Below are positions 22,319 through 30,166 of a stretch of DNA of 32,685 nt, in pieces. The stretch is from NCBI GenBank assembly GCA_943332615.1, contig CALQQB010000055.1:1-32685 (forward strand), read 5' to 3'. Origin of the DNA: Phenylobacterium deserti. GTDB lineage: Bacteria > Pseudomonadota > Alphaproteobacteria > Caulobacterales > Caulobacteraceae. A model generated the notes under the pieces. It did not search any database. It had not been told where the DNA came from and saw only the letters and a list, made by a program, of their open reading frames with translations. Within the stretch, counting starts at the first letter, position 1. The number at the start of each line of letters is the position of its first letter. A program made the position numbers and the translations under genes.

Positions 22319-22873
22319 ATGAAAATTACGCTCGGGATTGCAATCCTTGCCGCCACTGCGCTCTCTGCGACCACGCCCGCGCTCGCCAAGAAACCCGAAC
22401 TGAGCTCGCTAGCGCTCCAGCAGATGCAATCGCGCGACCTGGAAGCGGCAAAGCCAATTGCCTTCTCAGCCGTGATGACCGTCCTTCAAGACGCTGGCTA
22501 CCGCATTGGCAGCGCAAACAAGGACACCGGACTGATCACAGGAACGGCCTCCACGAATTCCAAGGTCACCTGGATGCCGTTCGTCGGCTTCGGACGAGGA
22601 AAACTAACCCCGGTTGTGTCGGCCTACATCGAGGATTTGACGCCGAACGTAACGCGCGTCCGGCTGAACTTCGTCATGACCAAGATCTCATCCAACCAAT
22701 ACGGTAGTGACGCCGGTGAACAACCGATTGCGGACCCTGCCGTCTACCAAGCAGCCTTCGAGAAGATCGATCAGGCAATCTTTGTCCGAAAGGCCATGAA
22801 CAGCGCGCCCGCATCTAGCCCGGCGGAATCCAGTTCGTCGCAGGCGCCTGGCCCGGGGATCGCTCGCCAGTAG
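22319..22873 (+). CDS. Exported hypothetical protein, partner of the BamE-like protein
   Basis: 184 residues with a strong ribosome site (GAGGGG) and a signal peptide (MKITLGIAILAATALSATTPALA). The segments LQQMQSRDLEAAKPIAFSAV, MTVLQDAGYRIGSANKDTGL and ITGTAST resemble a class of small exported proteins in which 'Q.R.......v...v..vLqd.Gy.i.......G.i.a' repeats, often found beside a BamE-like gene. I cannot name the family. The C-terminal 25 residues are rich in Ser/Ala/Pro. Like its neighbour it has relaxed third-position G/C use, pointing to transfer from a lower-GC source. Confidence 0.6.
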   Translation: MKITLGIAILAATALSATTPALAKKPELSSLALQQMQSRDLEAAKPIAFSAVMTVLQDAGYRIGSANKDTGLITGTASTNSKVTWMPFVGFGRGKLTPVVSAYIEDLTPNVTRVRLNFVMTKISSNQYGSDAGEQPIADPAVYQAAFEKIDQAIFVRKAMNSAPASSPAESSSSQAPGPGIARQ

Positions 22874-22945
22874 TGCGGATTCTTGGGACACAACGCCTCT
22901 CCGCCTTGGTAGCTGAGCGGCGTCTGACCCGCGCGCCTGCTGTCC

Positions 22946-23362
22946 TCACCCCGCCCCCAACACCCCCACACCCACCGCCCTGGCCGCCACGACCAACGCC
23001 GCATCCCGCGTCGCCAACGGCAGCCCCAACCGCAGCGCCACCTCCAGATATGCCGCGTCATAGGCCGTCAGCCCGTGCGCCTCGGCCAGCCGGGCCGTGG
23101 CCGTCCAGGTCCGCTCTGCGGTCTCTACGTCGATCGTGATCGGCAGGTCGGCCAGCAGGCCAGCCAGCCGCAGCCGGTCATCGCGGGTGATGCGTTTCCG
23201 CCGCTCCGCCGTCAGCAGGCCGTTCAGCGCCTCCAGCGGCCACAACTGCGGCGCCGTCGCACCCTCCCGCACAAGGCGATCCAGCAGCGCGTCGGTCGCC
23301 GGGGTCTGCTCATCCTCGAAGCACCAGGCCAGGGCCACCGAGTTGTCTAGGACGAAGCTCAA
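22946..23362 (-). CDS. vapC: PIN-domain (VapC-type) ribonuclease toxin
   Basis: 138 residues. The PIN acidic residues are all present: Asp6 (LDNSVALAW), Glu44 (PLEALNGL), Asp102 (YDAAYLEVA) and Asp120 (ATRDAAL). These form the Mg2+ site of the RNase that in VapC cuts initiator tRNA or rRNA. Translation starts at a TTG that overlaps the TGA of the antitoxin gene (TTGA), so synthesis is coupled. The antitoxin lies immediately upstream on the same strand. Confidence 0.9.
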   Translation of the reverse strand: MSFVLDNSVALAWCFEDEQTPATDALLDRLVREGATAPQLWPLEALNGLLTAERRKRITRDDRLRLAGLLADLPITIDVETAERTWTATARLAEAHGLTAYDAAYLEVALRLGLPLATRDAALVVAARAVGVGVLGAG

Positions 23363-23613
23363 CGCCGGCCCGCGTCGATCAGATCGCGGATCGACAGGCC
23401 GCCCAGGGTCAACCCCTTGCTGGCCGAGCGCAGCCCGTCGGCCGCCCGGCGCGCCCGGTCCCGGTCGGGGCCGGCGTCGAACGCCGTCAGCCGCGCCACC
23501 GGCCGGCCGCGCCGCGTGATGATCACCTCGCCGCCATTCTCGACGTCGTCGAGCAGGGCGGACAGCTGGTTCTTGGCGTCGAATACTCCAACGGTCTGCA
23601 CCAGAAGGCCCAC
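23359..23613 (-). CDS. Phd/YefM-type antitoxin paired with the PIN toxin
   Basis: 84 residues beginning at a GTG (23613), or at the in-frame GTG at 23601, which would give the more usual start MQTVGVFDAKNQLSALL. The block VGVFDAKNQLSALLDDVENG with VIITRRGRPVARL is the Phd/YefM DNA-binding fold. The C-terminal part (LGGLSIRDLIDAGRR) is the likely toxin-binding helix. The pairing of a Phd-type antitoxin with a PIN toxin is common. The stop overlaps the toxin start by four bases. Confidence 0.85.
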   Translation of the reverse strand: MGLLVQTVGVFDAKNQLSALLDDVENGGEVIITRRGRPVARLTAFDAGPDRDRARRAADGLRSASKGLTLGGLSIRDLIDAGRR

Positions 23614-23621
23614 TTTCGCTT

Positions 23622-23641
23622 TAGCTAGCTATCTATCTAGG
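23622..23641 (-). promoter_or_regulatory. Candidate operator of the PIN toxin-antitoxin pair
   Basis: TAGCTAGCTA (23622-23631) is a perfect 10-bp palindrome, continued by TAGA repeats (the minus strand reads CTAGATAGATAGCTAGCTA across 23622-23640). It is the most AT-rich spot in the area, nine bases before the antitoxin start, a usual place for an autorepression operator or the -10 region. Confidence 0.45.
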
Positions 23642-23696
23642 TTATCAGACGCAGGGCTTCGACGCCAGAGGGCGGCCTGAATCAGCTTGCCCTGCG

Positions 23697-23711
23697 GTTC
23701 ACATTCCGTTC
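23697..23711 (+). promoter_or_regulatory. LexA (SOS) box, GTTC-N7-GTTC
   Basis: GTTCACATTCCGTTC is a perfect match to the alphaproteobacterial LexA recognition sequence GTTC-N7-GTTC. It lies 29 bp before the GTG start of the DinG-family helicase, in the direction of that gene. An SOS-controlled DinG-type helicase fits the biology of the family, which is damage-inducible in E. coli. Confidence 0.7.
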
Positions 23712-23739
23712 CTAACGATTCTCCCCTATCCTCCCGCCC

Positions 23740-26547
23740 GTGTCCGCCCCCCCAGCCACCCTCTCCCTCGCCCCCGCCCTCGTGGTCCTCCCAGGGCCGC
23801 GTTGCGCTATCTGCACGCCGGCGGGGGATGCCCAGCCCATCCGCCCCCCCGACGCCCGCGACCTGCTCACCTCCGCCCCCGTCCTCCTCGCCCACGCGGC
23901 GATGACCGCGCGCCGCCTCAACCTCCCGGCCCCCCCGCGCAGCCCCCGCATCTTCGACGCCCTCGAACTCTTCGCCTTCGTCCGCCCCGCCCAGTTCACC
24001 GCCCCCTCCGCGGCGGGTCTGGCCCAGGCCCTCGGCCTCTCCACCCCGAAAACGGCGGAAGACCAGGCCGCCTCCCTCCAGCTCTCCGCCCAGACCCTGC
24101 TGGCCGAACTCGCCCAAACCCCCACCCCCTCCCGCGAGGAGGCCCTCGCCGTCGCCGAGACCCTGGGCCGCGCCGGCTGGCCCTGGGCCGTCCCCGTGCT
24201 CGCCGCCCTGCGCAGCCAGCCGGCCTCCAACCACTTCCGCTCCAACGGCCTCGACGTCTGGGCCCGCATCGGTGAGTGGGAGGCCGAGGCCCCGCCCGGC
24301 GAGCCCGCCTCCAGGCCCGTGGCCCCCGCCGACGCCCGCGCCCGTCTAGTCGCCCTGCTGGCCCAGGCCGGTCTCGACGAGGCGCGCCCCACCCAGGCGG
24401 ACTATGCCGCCGAGACGGCGCACGTCTTCCAGCCGCGCGAACGCGAGGGCGAGCCCAACATGATGCTGGCCGAGGCGGGGACTGGTGTTGGTAAAACGCT
24501 TGGATACCTGGCTCCGGCCTCGCTGTGGGCCGAGGCCAACGGCCCCGCCGTCTGGGTCTCCACCTACACCCGGGCGCTACAGCGCCAGATCGAGCGCGAG
24601 AGCCGGGCGATCTACCCGGACGAGGCGGTGCGGGCGAAGAAGGCCGTGGTGCGCAAGGGCCGCGAGAACTACCTCTGCCTGCTGAACTTCCAGGACCAGT
24701 CGAACGCCGCCATGCTCGGCAATGCCGACCTGGTCGGCCTGGCGCTCACCGCCCGCTGGGCGCGCGCCACCCGCGACGGCGACATGACCGGCGGCGACTT
24801 CCCGGCCTGGCTGCCGACCCTGTTTGCCGTCGGGCCGATGGGGCAGGCCAGCGCCGCCAACCTGGTCGACCGGCGCGGCGAGTGCGTCCACGCCGGCTGC
24901 GCCCACTACCGCGCCTGTTTCGTGGAGAAGCAGATCCGCGCCTCGCGCCGTGCCGACATCGTCATCGCCAACCACGCCCTGGTGCTGACCCAGGCCGCCT
25001 TCGATGGCGCCCGCGCCGCGCGCGGGTCCAAGGGCGATGCGGAGACCACGCAGCTCAAGCGCATCGTCTTCGACGAGGGCCACCACCTGTTCGACGCCGC
25101 CGACAGCGCGTTCTCCGCGGCGCTGTCGGGGCAGGAGGCCGCCGAACTGCGCCGCTGGATCCGGGGGCCGGAGGGTCGTGGGCGACGCGGTAGAGGGCTA
25201 GAAGCCCGCCTGCTGGACGTGCTGGGCGACAATGACGAGGCGCGCCGGGCGCTGTCGGACGCGCTGCACGCCGCCGCCGCCCTGCCCGGCGAGGGCTGGA
25301 GCGGGCGGATCGCGCCGCCCAACGGCGAGGTGAACCCGATCGGGTCGGTGGAGCACTTCCTCGTGGCGGTGATGGAGCAGCTGCGCGCCCGCGCGGCGCC
25401 GTCCGAGGTGGGTATGGAGTGCGCGGCCCGCCCGGCGCTGGACCTGGTGCGCGACACCGCCCGGGCGGCCGCCGCCGCGCTGGCGGCGCTGGAAAAGCCG
25501 CTGCTGGCCCTGGTGCGGGCCCTGGAGGACGTGCTGGACGCCGAGGCCGAGACCCTGGGCGGGTCAGAGCGGGCGCGTATTGAAGGGGCTTTGAGGGGGC
25601 TCGATCGGCGCGCCCGCATGCAGCTGCCATCGTGGCGATCCATGCTGCAGGCCATCGACGAGAACGCCGAGGACGACCCGGACTTCGTCGACTGGTTCGA
25701 CGCCAGCCTGATGTACGGCCGCGTGGTGGACGCCGCCTGCCGCCGCCACTGGGTGGACCCCACCGAGCCCCTGACCAACGCCGTCATCGCCCCGGCGCAT
25801 GGCGTGCTGGTGACCAGTGCGACCCTCTCGGACTCCACCCTCTCCGACCCCTTCGCCCTGGCCGAAATGCGCACCGGCGCAGCCCGCCTGCCGGAGCGGC
25901 CCAAGACCCTGAAGCTGGCCTCGCCCTTCGACTACGCCGCCAATGCCCGCGCCCTGGTGGTCACCGACGTCAGCCGCGATGACGCGCGTCAGGTGGGCGC
26001 CGCGATGCGCGAGCTGTTCATCGCCGCCGGCGGCGGGGGCCTGGGCCTTTTCACCGCCATCCGCCGCCTGCGCGCCGTCCACGAACGCATCGCCGCCCCC
26101 CTGGCCGACAAGGGACTGGCCCTCTACGCCCAGCATGTGGACCCGCTGGAGGTGGGCGCCCTGGTCGACATCTTCCGCGCCGAGGAAGACGCCTGCCTGC
26201 TGGGCACGGACGCGGTGCGCGATGGCGTCGATGTGCCCGGCCGGTCGCTGCGCCTGCTGGTCTTCGACCGCATCCCCTGGCCCCGCCCCGACATCCTGCA
26301 CAAGGCCCGCCGCGCGCGGTTTGGCAACAAGACCTACGATGACGGCATCGCCCGCGCCCGCATCGCCCAGGCCTTCGGGAGGTTGATCCGGAGAGCCGAC
26401 GACAAGGGCTGCTTCGTCATGCTCGATGCCAGCTCACCGACCCGCCTGTTCAGCGGGTTGCCCGAGGGCGTGGAGCTCCAGCGCGTGACCCTGGTGGAGG
26501 CGATCGAACAGGTGGCGGGGTTCTTGGGGCCGGGGGCTGGGTCCTAG
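23740..26547 (+). CDS. DinG-family Fe-S DNA helicase (XPD/Rad3 type)
   Basis: 935 residues from GTG 23740, with no clear Shine-Dalgarno. The Walker A motif is AEAGTGVGKT near residue 245, and the DEAH-type box is DEGHH near 444. Four cysteines (313, 382, 387, 393, in YLC, GECVHAGC and YRAC) form the 4Fe-4S site placed between Walker A and the DEAH box, as in XPD and DinG. Motif VI is QAFGRLIRR near the end. The first 200 residues hold a degenerate exonuclease-like segment (LLAHAAMTARRLNL, then IFDALELFAFVRP). The enzyme would unwind DNA 5' to 3' in repair or R-loop removal. A LexA box lies upstream. Its stop overlaps the convergent arsR-type stop in a shared CTAG. Confidence 0.88.
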   Translation: MSAPPATLSLAPALVVLPGPRCAICTPAGDAQPIRPPDARDLLTSAPVLLAHAAMTARRLNLPAPPRSPRIFDALELFAFVRPAQFTAPSAAGLAQALGLSTPKTAEDQAASLQLSAQTLLAELAQTPTPSREEALAVAETLGRAGWPWAVPVLAALRSQPASNHFRSNGLDVWARIGEWEAEAPPGEPASRPVAPADARARLVALLAQAGLDEARPTQADYAAETAHVFQPREREGEPNMMLAEAGTGVGKTLGYLAPASLWAEANGPAVWVSTYTRALQRQIERESRAIYPDEAVRAKKAVVRKGRENYLCLLNFQDQSNAAMLGNADLVGLALTARWARATRDGDMTGGDFPAWLPTLFAVGPMGQASAANLVDRRGECVHAGCAHYRACFVEKQIRASRRADIVIANHALVLTQAAFDGARAARGSKGDAETTQLKRIVFDEGHHLFDAADSAFSAALSGQEAAELRRWIRGPEGRGRRGRGLEARLLDVLGDNDEARRALSDALHAAAALPGEGWSGRIAPPNGEVNPIGSVEHFLVAVMEQLRARAAPSEVGMECAARPALDLVRDTARAAAAALAALEKPLLALVRALEDVLDAEAETLGGSERARIEGALRGLDRRARMQLPSWRSMLQAIDENAEDDPDFVDWFDASLMYGRVVDAACRRHWVDPTEPLTNAVIAPAHGVLVTSATLSDSTLSDPFALAEMRTGAARLPERPKTLKLASPFDYAANARALVVTDVSRDDARQVGAAMRELFIAAGGGGLGLFTAIRRLRAVHERIAAPLADKGLALYAQHVDPLEVGALVDIFRAEEDACLLGTDAVRDGVDVPGRSLRLLVFDRIPWPRPDILHKARRARFGNKTYDDGIARARIAQAFGRLIRRADDKGCFVMLDASSPTRLFSGLPEGVELQRVTLVEAIEQVAGFLGPGAGS

Positions 26548-26843
26548 CCCAGCACCTTCTCCAGTTCGCCGAGGCGCCACGCCCAGAGCTCCTTCAACTC
26601 GCTCGCCCAGGCCACCGCCGCGTCCAGCGGTTCGGGGTTCAGGCTGAGGAAGTGCTCCCGCCCCGCCACCCGCCGCGTCACCAGCCGCGCCCGCTCCAGC
26701 ATGCGGATGTGCTTGGAGACCGAGTTCAGCGAGATCGTGAACGGCTTGGCCACGTCGGTCACCCGCGCCTCGCCCCCCGCCGCCAGCCGGCCCAGGATGG
26801 CCCGCCGCGTCGGATCCGCCACCGCCGCCAGAACTTCATCCAT
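26544..26843 (-). CDS. ArsR-family winged-helix repressor
   Basis: 99 residues. MDEVLAAVADPTRRAILGRL begins the typical fold. The recognition region reads VTDVAKPFTISLNSVSKHIR with MLERARLVTRRVAGREHF as the wing. No metal-binding cysteines (CVC or similar) are present, so this belongs to the non-metal branch, often paired with an SRPBCC/AHSA1 gene; none is next to it here. It converges with the helicase gene, and its start lies two bases from a perfect inverted repeat. Confidence 0.88.
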   Translation of the reverse strand: MDEVLAAVADPTRRAILGRLAAGGEARVTDVAKPFTISLNSVSKHIRMLERARLVTRRVAGREHFLSLNPEPLDAAVAWASELKELWAWRLGELEKVLG

Positions 26844-26845
26844 AT

Positions 26846-26865
26846 ATTCACCTCTAAAGGTGAAT
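26846..26865 (-). promoter_or_regulatory. Operator overlapping the Shine-Dalgarno of the ArsR-type gene
   Basis: ATTCACCT (26846-26853) and AGGTGAAT (26858-26865) are perfect 8-bp inverted arms with a four-base spacer. On the minus strand the arm nearer the gene contains AGGTGA, seven bases from the ATG, so the same bases serve as ribosome site. Binding of the ArsR-type dimer here would be simple autorepression. Confidence 0.65.
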
Positions 26866-26906
26866 GTTTAGGCAAAAGAGAGGCGGGTCAAGCCCGCCTG
26901 CTCCCT

Positions 26907-27167
26907 CTAGCCGCCCTGCCGCTGCCGCATCGCCGCCATCGCAGCCTCGAGCTCGGCGGCGGTGACCTTGCCGTCCTTGTTGGCGTCGACCGCGTCGAAC
27001 CGCTCGCCCGGCCGGCCAGCGGCGATCCATTCCGCCTTCGAAACGGCCCCATCGCCATCCTTGTCCCAATTCTTGACCATGTCCGCCGGCGCCGGCATCT
27101 GCGCTGAGGCGACGCCAGCTGCAGCCAGCAGTCCGGTGGCGACCGCGGCGAGTACGATTTTGCGCAT
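26907..27167 (-). CDS. Exported EF-hand calcium-binding protein
   Basis: 86 residues from the ATG at 27167; a GTG six codons upstream is less likely because it would precede the signal peptide MRKIVLAAVATGLLAAAGVA (ending ASAQ). Two EF-hand loops follow: DKDGDGAVSKAEW and DANKDGKVTAAEL, both with the Asp/Asn/Asp ligand pattern and a final Glu. The pair makes one EF-hand unit binding two Ca2+ in the periplasm. The role is unknown. It lies alone between the ArsR-type gene and the aromatic operon. Confidence 0.85.
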   Translation of the reverse strand: MRKIVLAAVATGLLAAAGVASAQMPAPADMVKNWDKDGDGAVSKAEWIAAGRPGERFDAVDANKDGKVTAAELEAAMAAMRQRQGG

Positions 27168-27245
27168 GTCTTCAGATTCTCCCACAATTCGGCGCGGAGT
27201 GGGCGCGCCGACTGTTGCTGACGTATTGCCACGATTGTGGCGAGA

Positions 27246-28178
27246 TCAGTGCTTGTCGCGATCCCGTCCGAAGTTGGGCTCGGCGCTCTCCTGGCCCATG
27301 GCGACGATGCCCCGCCGGATTTCCCGGGTCCGACTGAACAGCTCGAACAGCTTGTCGCCCTCGCCCCAGCGGATGGCGCGGCTGAGGGCCTGCAGGTCCT
27401 CGGTGAACCGGCCCAGCACCTCCAGCACCGCGTCCTTATTGGTCAGGAACACATCGCGCCACATGGTCGGGTCGGAGGCGGCGATGCGGGTGAAGTCTCG
27501 GAAGCCGCCGGCGGAATACTTCATCACCTCGGCCTCGGCCACGCCCTCCAGGTCGGCGGCGGTGCCGACGATGTTGTAGGCGATCAGGTGGGGCAGGTGG
27601 CTGGTGATGGCCAGCACCAGGTCGTGGTGCCGGGCGTCCATCTCCTCGACCCGGGCGCCCAGCGCGCTCCAGAACGCGGCCAGGCGGTCCACGGCGTCGC
27701 GATAGGGGGCGTCGGTGCGCGGGTCGGGGGTCAGGATGGTCCAGCGGTTCTGGAACAGTTCGGCGAAACCGGCGTCCGGCCCCGACTGCTCGGTGCCCGC
27801 GATCGGGTGGCCGGGAACGACGAAGACGCTGTCGGGACAGGCCGCGTTCAGCGCGTCGGCGACGGCGCCCTTTACCGAGCCGACGTCGGTTACGGTGGCG
27901 CCCGGCTTCAGGCCTACCGCGGCGGCCTGGGCGGCGTCGCCCACCGACATCACCGGCACGGCGAAGACCACCAGATCGGCGCCCGCCACAGCTTGGGCGG
28001 CGTCGCCGGTCACGGCGTCGGCATAGCCCAGCTCGACGATGCGGGCCCGGGCCGCTTCGGACGCCTCGGCCACGACGATCTCGCCGACCACGCCGGCCGC
28101 CCGGGCGGCGCGGATCACCGACGATCCGATCAGGCCGCAACCGACCACGGCCATCTTTGCGTAGATCGGCGCGGGCAT
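27246..28178 (-). CDS. tyrC: Prephenate/arogenate dehydrogenase (TyrC type)
   Basis: 310 residues. The NAD-binding Rossmann motif is VVGCGLIGSSVIRAAR, followed by VVFAVPVMSV, TDVGSVKG, VVPGHPIAGTEQSGP (substrate-binding His) and AITSHLPHLIAY. It oxidises prephenate or arogenate to hydroxyphenylpyruvate or tyrosine. The gene starts four bases after the hisC stop; hisC/tyrC linkage is known in alphaproteobacteria such as Zymomonas. It is the last gene of a leftward operon of three. Confidence 0.92.
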   Translation of the reverse strand: MPAPIYAKMAVVGCGLIGSSVIRAARAAGVVGEIVVAEASEAARARIVELGYADAVTGDAAQAVAGADLVVFAVPVMSVGDAAQAAAVGLKPGATVTDVGSVKGAVADALNAACPDSVFVVPGHPIAGTEQSGPDAGFAELFQNRWTILTPDPRTDAPYRDAVDRLAAFWSALGARVEEMDARHHDLVLAITSHLPHLIAYNIVGTAADLEGVAEAEVMKYSAGGFRDFTRIAASDPTMWRDVFLTNKDAVLEVLGRFTEDLQALSRAIRWGEGDKLFELFSRTREIRRGIVAMGQESAEPNFGRDRDKH

Positions 28179-28182
28179 CGGC

Positions 28183-29316
28183 TCAGGCCTTCATGAACGC
28201 GGCCAGCGCCTCGGCCACCGCCCGGTTGTGCTCTTCCAGGCCGATGGTGATGCGCAGGTGGTGGGGCAGGCCGTAGTTCGCGACGCCACGCACGATCAGG
28301 CCGTGCTGCGCCAACCACAGCTCGGCCTCGGCGGCCGTCCGGCCGGGCGTGGTGGGAAAGCCGATCAGGATGAAGTTGGCCTGCGAGGCCACGACGTCGA
28401 GCCCGATGCCGCCCAGCTGCTGGGTCATCCAGGGGCGCCACGTCGCAACCAGATCGCGCGACCGGGTCTGGAAGTCGAGGTCGGCCAGGGCGGCGACGGC
28501 GGCCTGCTGGGCGGCGATCGAAGTGTTGAACGGCGCGCGGATGCGGTCGATGGCGTCGGCGATCGCCGCCGGGCAATAGGCCCAGCCGATCCTCAGAGCC
28601 GCCAGCCCGTGCAGCTTCGAGAAGGTGCGGGTGACGATCACATTGTCCTGGGTCCGCGCCAGGTCGATGCCGTCGTCGAAGCGCGGGTCGGTGGCGTACT
28701 CAGCATAGGCGCCGTCGAGGACGAGGACCACGTGGGCAGGCAGGCCAGCGTGCAGGGCGCGCAGTTCGTTCCCGGTCAGGAAGGTGCCAGTGGGATTGCC
28801 GGGCTGGGTGATGAACATCAGGCGTGTGCGGTCATCGACCGCCGCCAGCATCGCCTCGACCGAGACCTGATAGCCGGGCTCCGGCCCGTGGCGCACTTCG
28901 GCCTGGCAGGCCAGCGCGCCGATCGAATAGGCCGAGAAGCCGTACTGGCCCATGACGATGTTGTCGCCCGGCTCCAGGAACACCTGGTTGATCAGGTGCA
29001 GCACCTCGTCGGTGCCGTCGCCGAACACCAGCCGCTCCGGCTCCAGCCGGAAGTGCGCGGCCACCGCGGCGCGCAGCGTGCTGGCGCGACTGTCGGGGTA
29101 GAGGTGCAGGGTGTCCACGGCAGCCACGAAGGCGGCCCGGGCCGCGGGGCTGCTGCCCAGGATGTTCTCGTTGGACGACAGCTTGACCGGGTTCGACACG
29201 CCGTCGGCCTGGGACTTGCCCGGGACATAGGCTTTGATGTCGAGGATGCCCGGCTTAGGCGCGGGCCTGCCGGCGCGGGTGTGGTCGGGCGTGAGCGTCT
29301 CGGTAGCGTCGGGCAT
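28183..29316 (-). CDS. hisC: HisC-type aminotransferase, probably aromatic
   Basis: 377 residues, fold type I PLP enzyme. The PLP lysine is Lys234 (TRTFSKLHG), with Asn174 (QPGNPTGT), Asp201 (LDGAYAEY) and Arg242 (LRIGWA) also present. SSNENILGSS near the N-terminus is typical of the HisC subfamily. HisC enzymes act on histidinol phosphate and often on aromatic keto acids. Lying between chorismate mutase and tyrC, and away from other his genes, it more likely supplies the phenylalanine/tyrosine transamination. The start is 46 bp after the chorismate mutase stop. Confidence 0.88.
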   Translation of the reverse strand: MPDATETLTPDHTRAGRPAPKPGILDIKAYVPGKSQADGVSNPVKLSSNENILGSSPAARAAFVAAVDTLHLYPDSRASTLRAAVAAHFRLEPERLVFGDGTDEVLHLINQVFLEPGDNIVMGQYGFSAYSIGALACQAEVRHGPEPGYQVSVEAMLAAVDDRTRLMFITQPGNPTGTFLTGNELRALHAGLPAHVVLVLDGAYAEYATDPRFDDGIDLARTQDNVIVTRTFSKLHGLAALRIGWAYCPAAIADAIDRIRAPFNTSIAAQQAAVAALADLDFQTRSRDLVATWRPWMTQQLGGIGLDVVASQANFILIGFPTTPGRTAAEAELWLAQHGLIVRGVANYGLPHHLRITIGLEEHNRAVAEALAAFMKA

Positions 29317-29362
29317 GCTTGGACTTGGGCGGTGGCGGGGGCCGGTTGGCCGGAGCGCCCTC

Positions 29363-30166
29363 TTACACGTCCAGCGGCGCCGGCGCAGCCCCGATCACGC
29401 CGGTCAGCCCGCCCGGCGCGCGGGCCAGACGCTCGTCGTCGCGCATATAGAAGCCGGCCAGCATGAACAGCTTCAGGCCGCCCGCCTCGGCGACCAGGTC
29501 GGCGGCGACGCCGTCGCGGCTGAGCGCGGCCTCGGCGGCCTGGGCGGACCCCGGCGCGTCGGTGACCCAGAAGGTGCGGTCGTCGCCGGTGGGCTCGACC
29601 GCCACGGCCGCTACGGCCAGGGCCGACATCGGCCCCCAGGCGGCGAGGCAGGGGAGGGCGGCGAACACCTGCAGCTGCGGCTCGGCCAGCAGCCGGCCCC
29701 ACCAGGCGCTGTCGGACCCCAGCGAGCAGACCGCGACGCCGCCCGGCGTGCGGGCCTGGGCGATGGCGTCCTCGGGTTTGGCGACCTGGCGCAGGGGCGG
29801 GGCGGCGCCGAAGCGGTGGCGGGCCAGCTCGACCGCCCGGCCGGGATCCTTGCCGCCCCAGACGCTGACGTGGAACGGGCCCTGGCTGGCCAGGCTGTCG
29901 CCGATCAACTCACGCCAGACGCGGACGATGAGGCTGGGGTTGGCGGCGGTGCGCTCGCTGGCGATCAGACGGCGCAGAATGGCGGCCTCGCGGGCGGGAC
30001 GCAGGCCGAACTTGTCGCCGTCGCCGGCGGCCCGTTTGGCGGCCGCCACGATGCGGGCCAGGGCGGCGCGTTCATCGACCAGGCGCAGGAGCTCGGTGTC
30101 TAGGGCGTCGATGCGCTGGCGCACCGCATCCAGCGACGGCGCCGCTCCCGTCTTCGCCTTGGACAT
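29363..30166 (-). CDS. Chorismate mutase (AroQ) with prephenate-dehydratase-like C-terminal domain
   Basis: 267 residues. The first about 85 (DAVRQRIDALDTELLRLVDE, then RAALARIVAAAK, then REAAILRRLI) form the three-helix AroQ chorismate mutase. The rest is unusual: VSVWGGKDPGRAVELARHRF, then ARTPGGVAVCSLGSDSAWWG, then DDRTFWVTD resembles a diverged prephenate dehydratase layout in which the normal TRF motif is replaced. The dehydratase catalytic Thr is therefore doubtful, and the tail (AGGLKLFMLAGFYMRDDERL) may be regulatory, perhaps replacing an ACT domain. It is the first gene of the aromatic operon, with GGGGGAG before the ATG. Confidence 0.82.
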   Translation of the reverse strand: MSKAKTGAAPSLDAVRQRIDALDTELLRLVDERAALARIVAAAKRAAGDGDKFGLRPAREAAILRRLIASERTAANPSLIVRVWRELIGDSLASQGPFHVSVWGGKDPGRAVELARHRFGAAPPLRQVAKPEDAIAQARTPGGVAVCSLGSDSAWWGRLLAEPQLQVFAALPCLAAWGPMSALAVAAVAVEPTGDDRTFWVTDAPGSAQAAEAALSRDGVAADLVAEAGGLKLFMLAGFYMRDDERLARAPGGLTGVIGAAPAPLDV

